A stretch of 64,000 nucleotides of DNA from Spodoptera frugiperda (GCF_023101765.2 NC_064218.1:806001-870000), one strand, 5' to 3'. Shown: positions 45,366 to 57,043, numbered from the stretch's first letter. Made by a program: numbers and translations. Notes: generated by a model not told the origin, from the letters alone.

Positions 45366-45520
45366 ATAAATTGAGAAAAACTCTACCAGTTTCGAGAAAA
45401 GCTCGTTTAGAGTAGGCTGCGTGACGTCGCCGCGTCTCATATGCGCGCACGCTGCTCATGATGATGAGTCTCTCTGTGACTTGAAACTAGTACAGCTTTG
45501 CTCAATATATGTATTTTCGT
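45366..45520. mobile_element. R4 inverted-repeat element, best copy
   Basis: Left arm TTGAGAAAAACTCTACCAGT (45,371 on) and right arm, inverted, TTGAGCAAAGCTGTACTAGT (ending about 45,505) are about 20/26 identical. Between them lies a CpG-rich core (GTGACGTCGCCGCGTCTCAT) and GCTCATGATGATGAGTCTCT. No coding frame. Defines R4 as a fold-back type element. Confidence 0.55.
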
Positions 45521-45639
45521 GAGTAAACCGTTGTTTTTAGTTATTTAGTATGTATGTCTCACGATAGTTATTAATTTAAATATAGTAATAAACTCATCCC
45601 CATCACATAGAGTGACATTACTGGTGAAAATTGGTGTAT

Positions 45640-45745
45640 TCTTATCGTCAGCCAAAAACGTGCAAATAATCGCACACAATACATACATACATATCAAACT
45701 GACACCCTCGTTTTTTTGAAGTCGGTTAATAAAGAGTAATAGTGT
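45640..45745 (+). repeat. Repeat tail (GAAGTCGGTTAA type)
   Basis: ACATACATACAT then GACACCCTCGTTTTTTTGAA and GTCGGTTAATAA. The same end, GGGAAGTCGGTTAAAAAAT, is at 58,644-58,662. A recurrent moth repeat terminus; the rest of the element is not identifiable. Confidence 0.5.
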
Positions 45746-45749
45746 AGAT

Positions 45750-46960
45750 CTCAACCCTAACGTCTCATTCTCCAGTCTTCACTTTTAATCTCTCTTTATT
45801 TTCAGTTCGTACGAGAAAGTGTTGCGTATCTTGTGTAACTCCACCGGACTGGAAACCCGAGATTGTGTCTTAACACATCACTGACATACACACTCCTTTA
45901 CTGCTGCATTACCAAGATATCTTATTTTAATCCTGTAGTCAGATTGTTAAAATCGGTTAATTAGGTTGTTATGAGTGTGAGAGTATGGTGACACTCATGT
46001 TCATGTGCTTATGAGTCATATTAAAAATCAATTAAGTATGCACTAAGCCCAATAATTCATAAAGGTAACATAAGCAAAATCGAAAATCAAACTTAAGATT
46101 TCTTTCTATATTATTACAATTCAACACCAGATCGTACACACTTCTTTTCTTTTGGGGGTTATTCATCTCGAGGGAAGCTCAGTCCCACCAAGCTGGTCTA
46201 AGTTGGTGTCCAGTCAGACGTATCCACCCCTATAGGGGCGGTACCGATTATAACCTAGGTTTTCGGTATCGAATATACAAGAAAAATCAATGATCCAAAT
46301 CTATATCCTGGTTCCGACATCAATAGCTAAAAAACTAAAACTAAACTTAAAACGACCGCAATCAATTAACGTTCTTAAGTAAATCAAGCTTATTACTAAA
46401 GAAACACGTGTTTAGAATAATTCGTCCCAAACGTTGACCGTTATTTTAACGATTTTGTCGCTTAATCCATTTTTCCTGGTAACATTACCATACATAGTGC
46501 TACAAAAAGAAGATGCATTATCTATATTCCCATAAAACCACACCTGCCAAACAAAAATAAGCTTTAAACAATCGATATAAGGATAACATTCTATATTCAG
46601 AACTGTAAGTAAGCGAAAATGTGGTAATGCACACGTTTTGGCTCAGTTTCATTTGGCCTTGAGGTTAGAAATTCTGTTACCATCAATCAAGGTAAATTAG
46701 ACCTTATTTCTTTAGTGGTAAAGAAGAGAGAGGTGGTAAATGTAAGTTGGTATTGGCGACTTGACATTTGTTCAGTTTATGTTGACAGATTTAATTTTAT
46801 GAGACACTGAATTAGTAATTTACTTCGCAAAGTACCTACTGGGACCTAGACTGGTTTGGTTTGGATTAAACCAGTTACACTCACACGGAGAGCAAGCGAG
46901 TGCTGCGCATTAGTATAGGAAATAAATATGTGAAGATGTGTTCCAGTTGAGAAAGAAAAA
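45750..46960. other. No gene; weak exon-like signal near 45.80 kb
   Basis: A good acceptor, CTCTTTATTTTCAG, at 45,792-45,805 precedes a 25-codon frame to a TGA near 45,882. No family recognised and no poly-A signal close by. The rest is AT-rich. Confidence 0.35.
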
Positions 46961-46964
46961 AGTA

Positions 46965-47135
46965 GTGCCTCGTTGGTCGAGTGGTTACAAGTGCGACTGC
47001 CGAACAAGGGGTCCAGGGAGGTCGGGCTTTTTTCGGATTTTCATAACTTTCTCAGTATTAGCACGGAGTCTGGAATTGTGCCCAGTATACTCGAATCGAC
47101 TCGTTTAGACCTATGGTTATATTAAGTAGATACTC
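46965..47135 (+). mobile_element. SINE S2, 5' two thirds
   Basis: GTGCCTCGTTGGTCGAGTGG (A-box), TTACAAGTGCGACTGCCGAA, CAAGGGGTCC, then GGTCGGGCTTTTTTCGGATT, GCACGGAGTCTGGAATTGTG. The TTCGATTCC core of the B-box is replaced by AGGGAGG. Starts the composite region. Confidence 0.75.
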
Positions 47136-47364
47136 ATAAAGATTTAAAATAATCCCAGACTTTCCTAACTTATTGCCTAAATTAATAAATAAAGTGAATG
47201 ACTCCCATTTGTAAAAAGCCTAGTAAATAAATTGCTAATACAATTTATAATACCTGGAGTTTTAATGGCTAATGTCATTATAATCAAGCGACTAATCCGT
47301 AGGACATTACCCCTGACTAAGCTACGCCGCCTATAGACACCCGCCACCCGCGACATCTGAACTT

Positions 47365-47466
47365 TTTTTCTTTTGAGGGGGAAAATCACCCAATGACTTC
47401 TTCCGCCATGAGCGAGGCGAGAGGGAGTGTCAGACTCTTACTGACTAAATAACCACCCTGTTCCTG
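47365..47466 (+). repeat. R1 dispersed repeat, cut by R2
   Basis: GGGGGAAAATCACCCAATGA, CTTCTTCCGCC, GTCAGACTCTTACTGACT, CCACCCTGTTCCT, at which point R2 sequence begins abruptly. The 70-codon minus frame 47177-47389 is not a gene. Confidence 0.75.
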
Positions 47467-47640
47467 CAAGTGCGTTACTGGCCTTTCAGGGATTTGAAGA
47501 TTGGAAATGGACGGATTGGGCTATCGATAGCCTCACTCACACAGCTAAACATAACGCTACGCGTGGTTTCACGCCGGTTTTCTGTAAAGCCGTGGTATAA
47601 CTTCGGTCGAGCCGGCCCATTGCGAAGCATGGCACTCAAT
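47466..47640 (+). repeat. R2 dispersed repeat joined to R1
   Basis: GCAAGTGCGTTACTGGCCTT, GATTGGAAATGGACGGATTG, CCTCACTCACACAGC, GGTTTCACGCCGGTTTTCTG, GGTCGAGCCGGCCCATTGCG. The first third of R2 is missing at the join, so this is a recombinant or truncated junction. Confidence 0.75.
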
Positions 47641-47675
47641 GAGTAAGGCTATTTGAAAAAAAAAAAAACGTGGCC

Positions 47676-47840
47676 GTGTATCGTAGGTGCGTTTACAAAC
47701 ATACAATTTCACATGAACAAGATAACCAGACCCGAAACAACAATTCGTGAATCACACAAATAGTTGCTCCGTGCGGGAATCGAAGCCGCTACACGTTGCA
47801 CGTCAGCCAGTTGCCCAGCCACCGCGCCGAACATGCAGTC
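47676..47840 (-). mobile_element. tRNA-derived SINE S1, copy 3
   Basis: Minus strand head GTTCGGCGCGGTGGCTGGGC, AACTGGCTGACGTGC, GTAGCGGCTTCGATTCCCGC (B-box with one change), body TTGTTTCGGGTCTGG. Same orientation and length as the 6.66 kb copy. Confidence 0.8.
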
Positions 47841-47894
47841 AAAATATATTCGTGCATAGCTTTATAATATTATGCTTGGGTGGGTATGTATAGT

Positions 47895-48163
47895 GGCTAA
47901 TATTCGTCTAAAGGTATAGCTTTATGTGCCTGTGTGGCTGTGTATGGCTAATATTCGTCTAAAGGTATAGCTTTATGTGCCTGTGTGGCTGTGTATGGCT
48001 AATATTCTTCTAAAGGTATAGCTTTATGTGCCTGTGTGGCTGTGTATGGCTAATATTCTTCTAAAGGTATGGCTTATGTGCCTGTGTGGCTGTGTATGGT
48101 TAAGGTTCCTCTAATAGTATAGCTTTATGTGCCTGTGTGGCTGTGTATGGCTAATATTCGTCG
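47895..48163 (+). repeat. 51 bp minisatellite, 5.3 units
   Basis: Unit starts (GGCTAATATT or variant) fall at 47,895, 47,946, 47,997, 48,048, 48,098 and 48,149, so spacing is 51, 51, 51, 50 and 51. Each unit carries CTAAAGGTATAGCTTTATGT and GCCTGTGTGGCTGTGTAT. Units 1-4 are nearly identical; unit 5 has drifted (GGTTAAGGTTCCTCTAATAG). No frame is open across the array. Confidence 0.95.
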
Positions 48164-48365
48164 TATATTGCACATCACGGTCGCAGGTCAGTCACCGCGT
48201 CTCGACGTCTTACACCTAGACTGTGCTGGGGACCTCGGAGTCGTAAAGAGGGTGGATGTGGTAAAATCAAATTATTAACTATTTTTATAATAATAAAATT
48301 ATAATTCAGAACTGGATTGAAGGTGATTTAGTGAAAGATTGTGATATTTTTTATATATACTTAAT

Positions 48366-48425
48366 TTGTGGCGTTTGGTCATCTCGCCTGGTGGTAAGCG
48401 ATGATGTAGCCGACGATGGAACACC
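48366..48425 (+). repeat. R2-related head fragment
   Basis: GTCATCTCGCCTGGTGGTAA then GCGATGATGTAGCCGACGAT, a relative of the R2 head also seen inverted at 17.89 kb. Confidence 0.45.
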
Positions 48426-48429
48426 TATA

Positions 48430-49895
48430 CCTATGAGTAACTTTAAATAGGCTTCTCTTATATCTGTGGGAGAATATGGTTCTGATAAGCTCATACCCAC
48501 GAATGAGATGGGACGTCAGGGTGCATTTCAGTCACTAAGAATCTGACCGCAATATACTTTAAAATCTACACTAAGGACTTGTTTCACAATGTCTGGATAG
48601 CCGCTATGTATCAAATAACTTTGAATTAAGAACGTAATTTGTATGCACTATCTGTCACATAAGTTTATCGAGCACTTATATGAAGGTGGTGAAACAGGCG
48701 CTTAATGTATCTAATTAATTATATCAGGACTATACAGAAAAAGCAAACATGAATGTGCCACATCCATAATTATCCTTTAGCTTCGTACCTGTAGGTGGGT
48801 GTCTCGGCATTTTGTATATAAGTATAAACATCAATCGCGTTCGGGACGGGGACGGGCAGACGGCTTGCGATATTTAAATTTTGAGACTTTAAACTTTTAT
48901 AGCCATTTTGTTAAGCGCCCGCTCGAGGAAACGGAAAACGTGAGACGTGATTTTTAAGAGGACGTGAATAACTTGTCTCTGGTTTGGTCGATTGAAATAT
49001 TGGGGGTCGTTTTCAATTTGGCGTATTTGGTTAGCTACTGCGAGACTGGGACTGCGTTCTATTTTCTTTTGTTATTTTTGATGTAGACTATACAAAGTAT
49101 AGTTACATAATATCATGGTTTTTAATGCTTTAAAGGGTAGGTAGAGGTTATATGGACATACAATTTCACACTCACTTTATCCAGTTGTGTTAGGAATCTG
49201 ATGCAATGGGGGATTAGCCTATAGGACGCAATTCTTGACCCCGAACTATTACTGAGAGATAATTATTTGAATAACCTTAATAAAATAGACCTATATGCTT
49301 ACTTACAAGAGTTACTTGAAAACATGTTGGATTTCATTTAAAAATCCTATAGCAATAAATTAACAAATTTAATTTATTGACAAACAATTGCTTTTATTAA
49401 AAAAAGTCCGGAGCTCATAATTATAAAATTAAATTAATCAAGGAATAAGGGTAAATTAATTAAATATTCCGTACATGCTCGTAAAACCTAATAATATTTT
49501 ACGACGCAATCAAACACATTTATTAATTGTACCAATCAAAACAATATAAATGTCATTGGGAATTTATTACGCCTGCTAAGGCATTTTTAATTAGGTACCT
49601 ACAGCTCCCCTAGTCACATGCTGCGTGATGATAGCAGAGAGATTTATTTATTTATTTCTTAGTAAAAAAAAACATGTATAATTTTACAGCTTAAGCCAAT
49701 ACATTTTACAGTTAAAGTGATACAAAATTATGCAATTATCTGTTATAAATAAGTACCATAATTTTAATTACTTAAAACTAATTCATCAGCCATCCATCTT
49801 CTCACAAAATCTTAAACAATCACGACATACATCCTTCCATCTCGCTGCAAACAAATCACACTTTGGTGCGGACATCAAGAGAGCATTTACGTCAA
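48430..49895. other. No gene seen
   Basis: Small GC-rich patch at 48,840-48,870 (CGTTCGGGACGGGGACGGGC). ATTTATTTATTT with a weak AAAGTCAAAGT-type relative near 49,641. Frame 49730-49981 has no domain. Confidence 0.4.
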
Positions 49896-49899
49896 GAGA

Positions 49900-50420
49900 G
49901 ATACAGCGCCTACTAGCGATCGTGTGCCAACTGCGAGCTTGCACCTCGTGGACGATGCGCCGTAAGCACGCTGGCAGCTAGCGGTAGCCCCAATCCGAAG
50001 CAACGCCGCCCCGAAGCCGAACCGGAGCCGTGCTTGTTAACTGTGTTAAGTCCTTTACCTGGGTGGTTGGTAATGGTCCATTTGCCATTCAGCATTCATA
50101 GACACAGTTAATCACACCTTCCACACCATTAAATACACAATAACACATAAGTATTGTGCGCAACAAAAACAAAACTCGTTTGTATCGTCAAAGTGACGTC
50201 ATTAACCAGTAAAATTAATACCAACTTTCGATAATGGGCGGCGAAATTACTGCGATATCGAATTTAATTACTCGGCAAAATTATAATGTATCGTTCGTTT
50301 CGATATAACGGCGCAACACTATTATCGATGTTACGCCACATCACTACCAATGGGATTTGGAATTATAGTTTTGTTTAAGGTATGTATTATGAGATGAGTT
50401 ATAATGCGTGACGTCACGCG
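49900..50420 (-). promoter_or_regulatory. Candidate minus-strand promoter and first exon
   Basis: Upstream on the minus strand are TGACGTCA at 50,409-50,416 inside the 14 bp palindrome GCGTGACGTCACGC, and TGACGTCA at 50,194-50,201: perfect CREB/ATF-type sites. A start codon at 50,099 opens MNAEWQMDHYQPP, which reaches a strong donor CAG/GTAAAG (last exon base 50,059). A GC-rich stretch (49,915-50,035) follows. No known protein recognised; the start context is poor and no TATA is clear. Alternative: a 60-codon frame at 49913-50095 in another phase. Confidence 0.25.
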
Positions 50421-50456
50421 TTATGCCACCTACATTTTTTTTATAATACACATATT

Positions 50457-50555
50457 ATGTAGTTTGCCCAATCAAGGAATGGAACCAGAGAATGATTGCT
50501 CGGTAGTCGCACTTAAAACCCATCCGATGGCATGGGTATTGGTCGAGACAGTAAA
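50457..50555 (-). mobile_element. SINE S2 head fragment
   Basis: Minus strand: TCGACCAATACCCATGCCAT, GGGTTTTAAGTGCGACTACC, GAGCAATCATTCTCTGGTTC, CATTCCTTGATTGGGCAAAC. The 60-codon plus frame 50404-50586 is its shadow. Confidence 0.55.
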
Positions 50556-50761
50556 ATTCATACTTCAAAATGATACAATAATATAATAATAAGTTACTAT
50601 GTTAACTAAACCGAAATAAACTAAATCTAGCCACACAAACGAAATTATTAATTACAGGACGGCTCATCAAAGCGACGTCAGCCAATCAGTAAACACATGT
50701 CATGTAGGCACACCAACACTGCCTACCACATGTTTCTAGTTGAGTTTCAATTTAATTACAT

Positions 50762-50925
50762 TGCGACTGCCGGACGAGGGGTCTCGGGTTCGATTCCCGG
50801 CAAAGATTCGGGCAAAGCACGGAGTAGAGTCTGGAATTGTGCCCAGTATATGGCAAGGCTCACCCCCTATTTCATGGGACCTATAACACAAACGATGATA
50901 TTACGTGCCGTAATTTAAGTACCAT
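50762..50925 (+). mobile_element. SINE S2 with intact B-box, head-truncated
   Basis: GCGACTGCCGGACGAGGGGT, CTCGGGTTCGATTCCCGGCA (B-box), GAGTCTGGAATTGTGCCCAG, TATATGGCAAGGCTCACCCC, ATTACGTGCCGTAAT. The A-box head is missing. The 73-codon frame 50697-50918 is not a gene. Confidence 0.7.
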
Positions 50926-50929
50926 TTTG

Positions 50930-53750
50930 AATAATTATTTTGGTGTTGGATTGCCCATGTATCCAGGAAGGTTATAAAACATCACGCTACAATCAATAGG
51001 AGCCGAGCAGACCGAGTGAAACAGCGCAAAAATAGCTAGTATAATATAATTTTAATTTTAACAAGCTTCACAGTTCACACAACAATTCCGAAACACTTAA
51101 AATCATGTCGTAACACATGAACACGGGCGTAAACACAAATTCGCCACAACTGCTAATAAAATTCTCAATGGGGGATATAAAAAAATCGCTCCTCTTCCGT
51201 GACACACTAAACTAAACCGTCAAGTATAAACGTACGGATGCAATACGCACGATAAATGAAAATGGTCCCCAGTTCAGTGCCGGTGGCTACAAAAGGCGAC
51301 TCATAAAACAACCGGATTACGAACGGACAGACGAGCAGAGTGGGCCATTAGGTAAGCTGAGGAAAGAAACGAATTGCAACTAAATCTTTTTGTTCGAATT
51401 ATTTGAAGACGAAATAAACATTCTAACATATAATTTTGGCTAGTCTAAAATACAATGGTATTGGCAGTCACTTTCTGAAGAGATATTGATATGTAGTCTA
51501 AGGGCACTTATAAATAACTGAACCAATTGAACAGTAGATCTACTATTAAGTACACATCTCGTATGTCCTGTCAAAAATTCATTATTAAAAGATCCAATCA
51601 CATTTTGGCCCTAACTTCTCAGTCTTCACTAGTTCTATGAGATAGGGATGAAAGATACCGTCAGCGTCCTTCCTAATCCGTAAATAGTTCCAATCAATCA
51701 TTGTTGGGAAGTCATTGGTCGTCCCCCGCGGACTTGGAACCCTCCACGTAATTCCCTAAAACTTGCAACCAGAGCTACACCGGCTATTGGCCGAACTATA
51801 AAACGAAGCCGTAATAAAACTAGTCCCTTTCCGCGCATCCATACATCACTAATGACTTACAACATACATTGAACACTACCTTCGATGTTTAGTAGAACAC
51901 TCCCTGAACTGGACGCTCAATGGACATCGAAGTATTACCGGTCATATAAGAGATATACAAGGTTTTATGACCAGGATCCGCTCGTTAAGTTAGGTGCAAA
52001 ATATTTGATAGCACCATGTTAAAGTTTTTACGAGTTCGCACAAGATAATTACGCGTCTATTGTTTGGTGGGATTGTTTTAAAATGCGCTTTTATGTGGGT
52101 AGTTTGTAGTTTATGTGGTGCCTCGCCGTAAATTATGTTGCTCTATGATGATGCTCGAAAGATAACTCTGTGGAAAAACACTAAAGATTGCTGATAGGTT
52201 TGAACGGAAAGTATTTGTATTTGAAACTAAGCTTTGTCCGTCAGCTATGGTTCATAAAACATAAGTGTGTGGCGCAGAGAACTAAAAGCATAGGAAAACT
52301 CAGTTCAAGACAACTGGTTGTAAAGAGTTCTTTGAAGCCTTTAAATTAAAATATAAAAGTTTACGTTGCAAATACTATTTCCATAAAATTAAATACATCT
52401 CCCCGACTGTAAATTACAATAATCGTTCATTTTATTATCAAACCTTATTTAACTTTACATCCCAACATAAATGTTAAACAGTTTTACAAGACAGACGAAC
52501 TAATTACCCCCCTCCCCCCATACCAATCATAGCTCAACTAGCCCGACCACTTTATAGCTAATCATGGGAATGGCCGGAATAACCTCGGCAAACCTAATTT
52601 GTCTAGGACAGGAGCGACTATATATCTTCGGCACCTTTATATAAACAGCATAAATTTAGGGGGAAGCAATAATACTAGCAATATTTACGTAGCCAACAGT
52701 TAGCGGCGATTATCGGGACAGTTAAGACAGATTTATCTCAACAATAAAAGTAAACAGTGCGCGCTTTCGACCGAGCACCATTAGTGAGAGGGATTCCCTG
52801 GCTGTGTGGCCCAAGTTGCTAGCTGAAGCGAAAATGCTAGTGATAATAGATCTGTTCAAATTGTGGGTAATGAATAACATTAATTAGTATTAATTACATA
52901 GAGTAACATCACACAATAGATAGAATTGTACCCGTTTAAATTATCTTTTTTTTTAAATATGTGTATGGTTTTTAGGTTCCTCAGTTGTAAATAATTTGTA
53001 TCAAAGATTAATTAAGAAATAAAGATTGTAGATAATATGTTTCTAGTTACGTTAAACTTACATAATATATCTTCAACTTTCACACGATTAAAAATCGTAG
53101 TATAATAATAATTGGTGTATTGAATTCTACTTCTCTCGTCATTTGTACATTCTAACAAAATAATAAAAATAATTAACATAATATACTTGATCTGTGTTTT
53201 ATATTCTTGATTTTGAAAATTTACAAAAGTTTCTGTTATTAATGTTGACAGTTGAAGTTTATTCATAAGCTGACGATACCCGCTGAGATCCTGCAACTTG
53301 CACCATAATATGTATTAGTTGATGGGCGAGCAGGAGTTTGGCGAAATGTTTTGAACTGCCTTACAGAGGCTGATTGTCAGAACTAAATGGAATGAACTGC
53401 GTCCGTACTGAGCACCTACGTCTCTGCCGGTACCATTAACTGTTTGAGTCGTGACGCCCTTTAATTAGTTGTTCGCGGGTTTATGTTTGTAAACACAAAT
53501 AGCTCTAAAGCTTAAACTAAAAGCATTTTAGGTAGCGTTTCTTAAGATGTTTTATTTATTTCTGTATTGGTGAATTAACTTTATATTATATGTATTAAGT
53601 ATGTATACCTATACTAAATAAGTTTTCTTTTAAGAATCACATGTTACTCCATATTTCAAAAACTCGCATCCTGTAAATTAAAACCATATAATTGCACAAA
53701 AAGAAAAAAAAGACTAATCTTAGATAAAAAACTGACTTTTATTGTATAAT
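50930..53750. other. No gene or recognised repeat
   Basis: Apparently single-copy. TTTATATAAAC near 52,635 is TATA-like but unsupported. A homopolymer-rich CCCCCCTCCCCCC string lies at about 52,506-52,518. The 94-codon minus frame 53012-53296 has no motif. Confidence 0.4.
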
Positions 53751-53754
53751 TTAA

Positions 53755-53885
53755 GTTATTACATCACACATAACATCAACAGCCTATTAGAGACCACTAC
53801 TGGCCAAAGGCCTCTTCTAACACGGAGAAGGTTTGAGCATTAATCACCACGCTTGCTCAATGCGGATTGGCGATTTCAAACTTAT
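53755..53885 (+). repeat. R5 dispersed repeat, best copy
   Basis: CACACATAACATCAACAGCC, ACTACTGGCCAAAGGCCTCT, TCTAACACGGAGAAGG, AATCACCACGCTTGCTCAAT, GCGGATTGGCGATTTCAAAC. Confidence 0.65.
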
Positions 53886-54261
53886 AATTAGGTTATTACG
53901 AATACTTTTTATAATAAGTTATTTTAGTGTCACGGTCAATCTAACATACAGATCAGTGTGTATATTTGTTTGCAGTGAAAGTAGAGGCGAAATTGATAAA
54001 TATGAGTCAGCAACGAGTTGCGAAAGGTCACGCCTCTCGCCAAACCTGTATTGCGCAGCTTTTACTTTTTGAGGTAGGCAGAGAACACGGCCAGGGTGTC
54101 CCTTTGGAGGGCAAGTACTGATAGAGTAGAATATATACACATGTATAAACTCACACCTTTGTCCCTTAGGGGGTTAGTAGAAACTACAAAATGCTTCTTG
54201 CTTAGGTTGTAGTGGCTTCGCAACTTAGTAAAACTACCCAATTTGAACTTCTTTCGGCATA

Positions 54262-54425
54262 TATATACCCGGAGCTGTGAACTACCAACGAGTCACCTCC
54301 TCGCCTCCTCCGGCTCGAAAAGCAGGAGCAGGAACGGGTTGGTTTTTAGTCAGTAAGAGACTGTGACACTCCCTTTCGCCTCACTCTAGGTGGGAGAAGC
54401 AATAAAATGATGAGACTCAAAAAAA
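54262..54425 (-). repeat. R1 dispersed repeat
   Basis: Minus strand: TTGCTTCTCCCACCTAGAGT, GAGGCGAAAGGGAGTGTCAC, CTCTTACTGACT, CCTGCTCCTGCTTTTCGAGC, CGGAGGAGGCGAGGAGG. Confidence 0.7.
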
Positions 54426-54429
54426 TCGG

Positions 54430-55175
54430 TATGTATAATATGTAATATGGTGTCCAACAGCATCTAGAAGGAGTCAGGAAAAAGCTTAAAATTCACGATA
54501 CAATAAACTTAAAAAAAAAACTGCACATCACTGCCTACCCAGTAATTAATAGGTGTTATGTTTCGTATATGGTAAGAAGGCGTTTGTGGTCTCTCAATAA
54601 CTCCATACTTAAACAATATTTCAAAAGTGTTTTATCACGCATTATGCAATTTGCATTTACCTATATGTATACGATAAAAAAAAAAACATTAACAAAAAAA
54701 ACGACAGCTGCCCAACCACAAGTTTTCAAAACCACAGCACTATAATAACTTTCAGTAAACACCTACATTACCGAAGAAAACCAACTTAACCTCACTTTAA
54801 AAATATGATTAAATAACCCCATTACGCAAACGTTAAATTATAACCACTAAAAATAAATTAAAGAAATATTTTCTCACATTAAAACCATAATCTTAAGAGT
54901 TAAGTTATAAAACTCATTTTAACGTTTCCAGCTATAACTCTAAAGTCTCAACAGTTAAAATTTAACTGTCCAAGTTTCAGTCCAACGTTCAGTATATCAA
55001 GAGTATGCTAACTGGGGCCGTAAACCGTATCACGGTTTAACTTGAAACTGAAAACGTTTTAGTTAACTTTATGGAGCTACAGTATGTTGGTACCCAGAAA
55101 TAACTAGACGGAGGTAACTAAACCAGGTGTGTAAGTTACTCATACTCTATAATATAAACATTATATTGTCCTTCA
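54430..55175. other. No gene seen
   Basis: Very AT-rich, with several poly-A runs. Confidence 0.4.
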
Positions 55176-55220
55176 ATCTGCTAAGGGTCGATAAAGGTAG
55201 AATATGGATAATGACGGTAT

Positions 55221-55292
55221 ATTTAAAGTATTTGTTTCCGTATATAACACTAAAAAAATATCTACAAGACGGACATTAAAATAAAAATTAAT
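55221..55292 (-). mobile_element. Family A left end, copy 3
   Basis: Minus strand: GATTAATTTTTATTTTAATG, TCCGTCTTGTAGATATTTTT, TACGGAAACAAATACTTTAA. Very close to copy 1 at 31,650-31,735. Body and right end absent. Confidence 0.6.
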
Positions 55293-55364
55293 CATCGACA
55301 CTATTGTACAGTGTCTACCAGTATAATTAAATCCACAACTTTATAAATGTAATAAATCGAATGT

Positions 55365-55560
55365 CAAAGTCAAATACTATTTATTTAAAATAGACCAAGA
55401 AGGCACTTTTGAACGTCAAAACAAAAATTATAATATAAAAAAATGTCTATCTGTCGGTCAGTCCTCCAGTAAAGCTTGCTCTTTCCAAAGTGTAATTTCC
55501 TATGGAGAAGTTAAAAGTTTCTGTTGAAACCATTTCTTAACACATAAGTAATAACTTAAA
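55365..55560 (+). repeat. AAAGTCAAAGTCAAAT-type dispersed repeat
   Basis: GAATGTCAAAGTCAAATACT, AGGCACTTTTGAACGTCAAA, CGGTCAGTCCTCCAGTAAAG. The start matches 17,983 and 7,545. A common insect repeat. Confidence 0.55.
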
Positions 55561-55564
55561 TATA

Positions 55565-57040
55565 CCTACATAACAAATTAACCATGAGTACGCACATACT
55601 CACAATTAATACAAATTACTGTAAACGGTATTGAATTAATTCCCGTTGATACGCCATTCCGGGGCTCCCCACTACACTATTTAATTCAATTCCACATCAT
55701 CCATCAAACTACGTGTCATATTAATTCCCAAAGCACTACCTTAATAAAATAAGGAGTAAAACAAAAGTTCGCGTCTGAATTAATGACTGAAATTATTGTA
55801 CCTTTGGGCCTCATTGTAAATTCCGATATAAATGTACCCCTATCCCTTTAAAAGGTAACTCAAGTACAACCTTTCACTGAAAAATTGCACGCCATATTGG
55901 AATTTAAAGCTATGATATATAAGGGTTAAAATCCTGTGAGGATATTTCTATGGGGTTCCAAATATGGGTTCGCTTAAGTATTGTAAATGGGTTAGCTATA
56001 AACTATATTTTGATAGGGAAGCGTTCCCTATAAACTTGTTGGGGTTATTAATGTGAAATTACATAATTATGTCAGATGTGGCGACATTTAGCGTGCGATT
56101 TGACTTAACCGACTTTAATAGTCAAGTTTTGAGTTTAATTCTAGTTTGTATGTTGCTTTATATCGTTTTGGGAATAGAATGTGTTACTTGAAATCTAAGT
56201 GAGATACGGAATTTGTTAAATTAGCACCGTAGAAAAAGATAATTTAACATAAATTCGGTACCCACATTCAAGAAAATCACTAAATTATTGGTTCTACGTA
56301 ATACATTACGTGTTTATTTTCAAATAACGTGCACATTTTCAGTCACTTTACAATAAAAATAACTATAAATTCTAATAAGGTTTTTTTGTTCAAATCAGTG
56401 TTAATACTAAACCTGGGACTTAACAACTAGCGAAGCAATCCATAATAAATAAAATAGTAAATTGCCGGCGAACCCAAACTAGTGTCGATAAACCTCCACT
56501 CTCCCACAACATTAACATAACATCATACACAACACAAATAACACACAGGTACAAAGAAACACAGAGTACAGTCAGCTGCATTTGACAGGCTTTAGTTGTC
56601 AATATCAAAATGTAAACGGTTTAAAATTTTAGTGTAAAATTTGTTGGTTATTGAATTATCGAGTTGTGGTGCCGTTTGTGGCACAGTAACTGTTAATAAA
56701 TAATTACTAAACCCTTGACCGACGAACATGCAAATGCATGAAAAGACTGTATGACTGTTGTTGAAGTGAAAGAGATACCTATGTAAGAATCGTGGCAATT
56801 GGCATTTCAGTCTCTGCCTACCCCCATGGAAAACAGGCGTAAAAGGTTATGCATGTAATAAGAACCCTTACCTTTGTTGAAGTTTTGAATCGTGTAGTAA
56901 GTTGTATCCTTGAAGTAGATGTAAATAATTGGATACGAAGCATAGGTACGCATAATTTTGAAATTAAACCTTAAGAATAAAATAGTAAACACGAAAGTAT
57001 AGTTTGAAATGTGTCCAGTTTTGAGACTTAATCACTAGCG
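55565..57040. other. No gene seen
   Basis: AT-rich; frames 56420-56608, 56592-56798 and 56807-56992 (all minus) are not supported. Confidence 0.4.
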
Positions 57041-57043
57041 CGC

